In this document: one piece after another, positions 58,313-64,000 of the stretch
Layout: each line of letters opens with the position of its first letter
How positions within the stretch are numbered: position 1 is the first letter of the stretch
Assembly (NCBI GenBank): GCA_026724425.1
Contig: JAIUCV010000001.1
Coordinates: forward strand, 18,644,556-18,708,555
From: Erythrophleum ivorense
Taxonomy: Eukaryota; Streptophyta; Magnoliopsida; Fabales; Fabaceae
Direction: 5' to 3'
Length of the DNA: 64,000 bases
Program-made: the position numbers and the translations under genes
Notes under the pieces: model-generated
What the model was told of the DNA's origin: nothing
Seen by the model: only the letters and a program-made list of their open reading frames with translations
The model's database searches: none

Positions 58313-59456
58313 TGTAACGCCATATTTACTAAGCTCATTTCACATCATGACTAGGCTCATCTCCTTGGATTACATATAATTCCCAAGAAAAACTATTAAA
58401 AATATTCCATTAAATTGCGTTACGTCACAGATAAAATTTTCATTTCATATCCCGTGGCCTATATGGACTCATTCATCTCATTCTCATATTTAAATACACA
58501 AATATAACTCAAAACCATCTTTCACAGTGGCTTAGAACTCGAACTAATGAAGTATACACATGGAAATAGAGTGTGCAGCCTCGGACTGGAATTCCAACTT
58601 TCTGTCATGAACTTTGAAAACTCATAACTAATTCTAGAAAAATCAAAATGAAGCACACTATACCATTCTAGAAAGTTATTGATGTCTACTTTATGCTAAA
58701 AATAATTCTAGACCACAACAGGGACATCTAGCCATCGAAAATTGATGGAATAGTAACAAAGGTCACCTGTCACTACTAGTACTGTCCTAAGTCTCTTGAA
58801 TTTTCTCTGGTTTTTGGCCAGAATAGGTCATGGAAATGATAAGGGGAAGAAATATGAAACTTAAAGAGGTTTCAAGAAACTTCCACTTTCTTAAAAATTC
58901 TAATTTTTTCCTTTCGTCTTGGCATTTTTGTTTTAGCTTTGTTTTAGCTCCTTTTTTATAACCATCTTTTTTATCATAAAATTTAGGTTCCCAATATTAT
59001 AAAATACCTTTGGAATCATTCAAATTGGAGCTAAAACCTTTCCGAACAGAATGGTCAAAGTTTGAGTCAACTGACTTAGAAAACATATACAGGAGGGGTT
59101 TTAACTGTCCCGGAGCTTCCCATGGTTTTTACGACCTCTGAGAACACTAGAGAACTTAAATTTGCCATTTAAAAAAAATCCTCCTATGAGAATTTTAAAA
59201 TTTGTCCAAAATTATGAAAATGCCATTACGTTTCGTTGCATTTTCATTAAAATTTGTCTAGCTATTTTGGCTATGATTTTAAGGCACCTCTGGCCTTGAA
59301 TCACCATTATTTAAAGTTTGGAATATTATTCTAATTTTATTGGACCTCCCATCTAACGGACTTCCTTTTATATTCAGTGAATTTTGTACATTTACAGAGA
59401 AACTGTATGTTACGTTTCTCACGTTTTCTCATATTTTCGAGAAGCTAGATATTACA
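58313..59456 (-). repeat. Shortened family A LTR (3' LTR of an element extending past 64000)
   Basis: The left end TGTAACGCC and right end GATATTACA are family A ends, but only 1144 bp lie between them. The first 470 bp match the module side of the LTR and the remainder matches the U3 side, with a join near 58783, so about 2.5 kb of the middle is missing, including the TATA region and minisatellite. It is followed by a purine tract, which makes it the 3' LTR of a minus-strand element. Confidence 0.85.
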
Positions 59457-59470
59457 TTTCTCCCTTCTTA
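59457..59470 (-). other. Polypurine tract of the right-edge element
   Basis: Minus-strand AAGAAGGGAGAAA abuts the LTR. The next 25 bp (AAATAAATTTTGTCCTCAAAA, plus strand, approximately) match the same position of the complete element. Confidence 0.8.
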
Positions 59471-62400
59471 AATAAATTTTGTCCTCAAAATTTAGGGTAT
59501 ACTTTCCTCTTACTCTTATATTTGGCTAAGTGCTCCTTTCCTTCCCTTCTTCCTAGCTCTATATGCTTCTCTCAACGATTTCACTTTCTTAAATCTTTCT
59601 CAGCTAAGGAATTTATATTACTAGCTTTTAATGAGAGTTCTTCTTTTCCTATACTCTTGCTATAGAGCATATACTAACTTCTTTCATAAGGGAAAGAATC
59701 TTCTGACTTAGAATCATACTTTTATGATTTTGGCCTTTTCCTAAGAGAGCTTACTAATCATATCTAATTAGTTTTAACTCATTCGTAGGGGTTAACATTC
59801 TTTTCAGTGAACTCATTTATATACCTTGGGAGATAATTCACTTAATGTCAAATCTCCTGTATCATCTCCCAATGGCTTTCTGTAAGGTCTCATTACCTTT
59901 TTCTATTCATTAGAGCCATTGAAGTTTTTTGTCCACTGTTCATCTTTGCACTTTTCCTTACCAGTTCATGCCATGATCACAATTCATATTTCTTTCTATC
60001 ATAAGCCTCATATCTCAATTACTTACGAGGATTATAGTTCCTCTAAAGAGTCTTTACTTTAATCATCCCAATTTCTCAGTTTACTAATACATTTCTCTCT
60101 TTAGGCTGGGACTTTTCCTTACTCTTTTTGCTCACTTATAAGCGGGCATTTTGTAGTCCCTCATCTCAACACTGGTAGGCCTAATTTATATTCTTCATAC
60201 GGGCATCGAGGAACAGCTACCATTGACTAATGCTGAATGCTGGTGGGATATTAACTATACTCATAGTCTCGATTATTAGAGACATAATTTACCACTTACC
60301 TCATTTAAAGACTGCACTTAACCCTTTTCTGAATACATAGTCTAGTACATAGGGATCTTTCTATCCCCTGATCAGGGCCAACATCTGCTGAGTAGTGGTT
60401 CATCTGACTTTAGCTCTAGAAAGCTACTTTCTTGCTTTCTTCCCCCCACATGCTACACTCATCTAGCAAGGGTATAGTCAGTGGTTTAACTATCTGAGCA
60501 TAGCCTCACTGTCTTTGGTGGCAATAGTCTACCAGACTTAAGAGATCTCTAGTCTCTAAGACAAACCTAATTGAAACTGTACTAGTTTCAAAGACTAATT
60601 ACTCTGTAAAAACTATCTCAGGCTATCATCTCCCCAGAGAACTATAGTGCTGTAACTGTGGGCTCTCTATATCTCAGTGGGATCTACTACGATCCCTGGG
60701 TCTACTGTGACCTCTCTGAGCCCTATTAGGGTCTATTGCAACTTGTTATACTATGCTAAGATTTACTACGATTCATCTCCAGGGGATGTCAAAGCCTAAG
60801 ATCATTGTATCTAACAGTAAAACACATGCTCACTGAGTCCAGTAACCATTTCTCATAATAGCCTAGGCTAAACTCAGAGGTATATCATGCTCTTTCATGC
60901 GAAATGGGTTTTGTGTCATTTAATTCTCTAGGATCTCATCATACTAATACTCAAGAGTATTTTAAATTTCCTTTACTACTCCTTATGGGATCCTCAAGCT
61001 CCCACTTTAGCCCTTTTTACTCGAGCTTTCTTCCCTCATTCTATTGACTTACCTTACTTTATTTGTCTTTATTATGTTATTTCTCTCATATCCTGCAATC
61101 TCCAACTATACCCGCATTTTGCTCTTAGGTGTCTTTAGCACCAGGGCATTTTCACACATTAAGTGTGTTTAACATTTCTTGCAAGATTGAGGTTGCACAT
61201 CGGTCCCTTCTTATTTATTTAATTATATTATAAGGGACTCAGATCATACATACCGAACTTGTGCTATCTAAATCTGAATGTTCTATACTATTAACATATT
61301 CTCTTTTACATTATTATTCTTTACTTAGGATTCCTTTTTGCATGCTTTTCTTATCATTCTGATACTATTGGAATCCCTTATTTATCTTTCTTTGCCTTAT
61401 CTTTTGATTTAACTAACTAGGATACTCTTTGATTATCGAGACACTTTTTATGATTGATGCCATTGTTTGCTACGCACTCAAGTCACATTACTACTGGGTT
61501 AGCCAGACCCAATATCATGTAACCATTGTTGCAAGTAAATCATAATATCAAACACTAATACATAAATGCCTCATGACTGAGCTCAAAGCCACTATCGCTA
61601 ATATATTACAAGTTTTCCAATAATCTAAAGTATTCTTCTCTTACTTTTCTTTATTTGTCTTATTTTTGTATGATACTCGGGGAAAATAGGACTCTTCTTC
61701 TACTTCATCCTGAGGTCAATTTACATTGCCTGACTATTTTTATTTCAAACACTATCATGCAAAAAAGACATTTATGCCAAGGATAAGTATGTTTTTTCAA
61801 GTATTCAAGCACATCAACTCGATATTTATTCTCAATCTATTATATCTTTAACTTAAACACTATCTCCTTTTACCTTTACTATCCTTTTACTTAGGTAAAA
61901 GAATGCTATATTATTAACTGTCCTTCTTGCTAATTCATGTTTCTTTACACTCAAGAGCACTTGTCTTTTTCTTGGGGTTCCTCTACTTGTTCACTCTCTA
62001 TAATATCAAGGGGGTCTACTTTCTCTTATACTCTTGCTTTGCTCTTAAATAGACTGTCGTTCTGTAAGAAAAGTTCTATTTCATGTGACCTCAGGAGTTA
62101 CAGTCTATGGTGCTCTTAGCTTACCCTTCTTCTCTGTGTAATGCAAGGACTTACCTTCTCAAGCGGTTTCTAGCTCTCTCGAGCTTCCCGGAAGACACTA
62201 AAGCACTAACTACTTGCCTCAGATTATATCTACATTTACATCAGAGCTAGACTTTCTTTCTGTTCAACCTCTTTAGTTTCATCCCCAAGAGCACAGTGTA
62301 TTAATTTTAGGGTTTTACTAACCCAATCCAAAACACATACTTTCAATGTTCAAATTCTACCTTACTGAAGACTTATGCTCCACTGGTGCTCTAATTACTC

Positions 62401-64000
62401 ATCTACCTTAACCCTACATTATTCTCATATTAGGGAGCTCATCTAACTAACTATTGGACCCCTATCTGTTTACTTTTCTATGCTCAGTCTATTCATTTAG
62501 TCATTACCAAAGCGACGACATCTCTTATGTGAACTAGCTTTTCAATTCTCCCTCACTTCATTTAATTACTATACTTTATAATTCAGGGGATCTATATAGG
62601 GGAATTTGCTAACCACTACTGAGTAGTCTCCCTGACTCAAGATGTCTTATCTTCCTTTTCTCGATCCAGGGAAAACTTTCACTGAGCTTTCAATCAAATT
62701 AATTTCTCCTTTTACACTGTGTTTTCTTCTACACATCTCACCTAGACGATGCTATTGGTCACTTCCCTTAGGCTTCAACTTATACTTAGCCTGGGCTACC
62801 TATCTTCTTAGACCTATAGCTTACAATAAGCCCCATTAACTCATATAGGCTTACAATAATTTAGTACTTTTTAAACTATTCTCATTCTCTTCTGAATCTC
62901 TATCACTGGGCTAATCATACTCATCTTTAGGTGTTACCTATGAGGCACACCCTTCTAGAGCACTCACTATACTCCTCACTGCTAGTAGGCTTATCTTATG
63001 TTAATTTCAAGGCTACATTAACATCTTGTCAACAGGGTCCAGGATCTTGTCAACAAGATCTCATATATTGCAGTACAAAATTTAAGACCTTATCAATAAG
63101 GTTTTCTTGACAATGTTTACAATATCTTAAACTCATCATATTAGCTCGTCATTCAGTGTTTCACAGAGTAGCATTCTAGGTTAGAGTCAACACCTTATAG
63201 ACGGGTCTCAACAACCTTATTGTTCCTATATCTAACATTCTCTAACATTGAGTTATTTCTCAGTCTCAACTACTAGGCCCATTGATCACATGTTACTTAC
63301 TGATCTTTCGTGACCATCTACTACTCTTTTTCTTTACTTATACTGGGGGTCCCTACTCTCTGTGGGTTAATTGACCACATAGTAGCTCATTTCTCAGGTT
63401 GACCTGAATATGATCAACAAGGCCATTTATACCACAATATACTCGATTATAAATAAGAGCCTCACTACCTCTGGGCTATCGGGGCTCTATAAAGTGTAAC
63501 TTATAATTCAAACTTTTGGCTTGAGGGAATAACCTTTCAGGTTCTGAAATTCACCTAGACATTTAGGTGTTATGGCTAGGGAGTAACTCTTTTTCTCATT
63601 TCCCCTCTAAACTAGTCCTGTGCAATAGTAGTCTCACCTCATACTTCACGGCATCACTGCTTGTCTCTGCATTAAGCAAAAAGTCTTGGAATGGTCGAAG
63701 CATGATCACTAGGGAGAATTAGGCCTTACATACTCTTCATATCAACAAAATCATCCTTCACTATTCATACCTAAGGCTTGCTACTAATCCCGGCGAGCTA
63801 TTATGCTTCATAAAGCTCTAGTCGTCGGATCATTTATCTTTGCTTAAGGTACTCTAAAGGCCAACCTTTCCCGATATTCACTATCTACTCCAAGATTATT
63901 CTACACTTACTTATCATAAGCATGGCCATAAACCATCTTTACACACCTAAAATGCCTCATACAAGACTTTACATAACTATACAAGCCTTTATATAGTCTT
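59471..64000 (-). mobile_element. Interior of the right-edge element: no readable gag-pol
   Basis: Over 4.5 kb I find no reading frame with gag, protease, RT, RNase H, integrase or chromodomain motifs on either strand. The ORFs at 59384-59665, 61937-62119 and 62642-62839 show none. Composition is more balanced and CT-rich than the surrounding LTRs. Short repeats occur at 60681-60773 (four copies near GATCTACTACGATC) and 63025-63106 (imperfect inverted repeats). A few short matches to pol DNA, such as the VAVDP codon region and a CTAGGATCTCATCA-like stretch near 60930, leave open a very decayed pol. Otherwise it is a large noncoding interior. Confidence 0.5.

Overview
The window reads as plant (angiosperm) nuclear DNA from a repeat-dense, probably pericentromeric region. 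It is AT-rich. I found no rRNA, tRNA, CRISPR array or bacterial-style operon, and no intact host gene. Nearly everything I can assign is transposable-element DNA. Most of it belongs to one family of Ty3/gypsy chromoviruses (Tekay/Del type: integrase followed by a C-terminal chromodomain, tRNA-iMet-like primer site) whose LTRs are unusually long at about 3.4-3.8 kb. I call this family A. A second LTR family (B, about 2.7 kb) and AT-rich non-chromovirus Ty3 remnants (C) make up most of the rest, with one decayed CACTA (En/Spm) transposon.

Layout. 1-529: end of a family B LTR. 530-6028: plus-strand remnant of a different retroelement, consisting of a broken unknown ORF, a conserved 3' noncoding block, a polypurine tract and an LTR-like region. 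6029-13434: plus-strand family A element that has lost nearly all its interior (two LTRs, 529 bp between them). 13435-20670 and 36473-38162: minus-strand family C remnants interrupted by insertions. 14752-18431: solo A LTR (duplication CACAT). 20671-36472: solo A LTR (CCCAT/CCCAC) split by the only complete element of the window, minus strand, 22612-34996 (GAAGC). 38163-48335: three solo LTRs nested inside one another (AAGAA/AAAAA, AAGGT, CCATA). 48336-48974: family C LTR fragment. 48975-50620: CACTA transposase remnant. 50640-57860: decayed A-type LTRs with a fresh solo LTR at 52119-55026 (TGTGG). 57861-58312: start of a B-like LTR. 58313-64000: shortened A LTR followed by an interior of unclear identity that runs off the window.

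How the parts relate. The complete element at 22612-34996 carries a full but broken gag-pol (gag, zinc knuckle, protease, reverse transcriptase, RNase H, integrase, chromodomain). About 29 in-frame stops, mostly TAG, plus a frameshift mean it cannot act on its own. In at least four A LTRs a TATA box lies 544-550 bp from the LTR start, so about 3 kb of each LTR should be transcribed leader. That leader carries two tandem arrays, a roughly 33-bp G/C-skewed minisatellite and four or five degenerate modules of about 188 bp. Those arrays, and a palindromic GCYRYRGC motif repeated in LTRs of different families, are the least explained structures here. I see no new enzymatic system.
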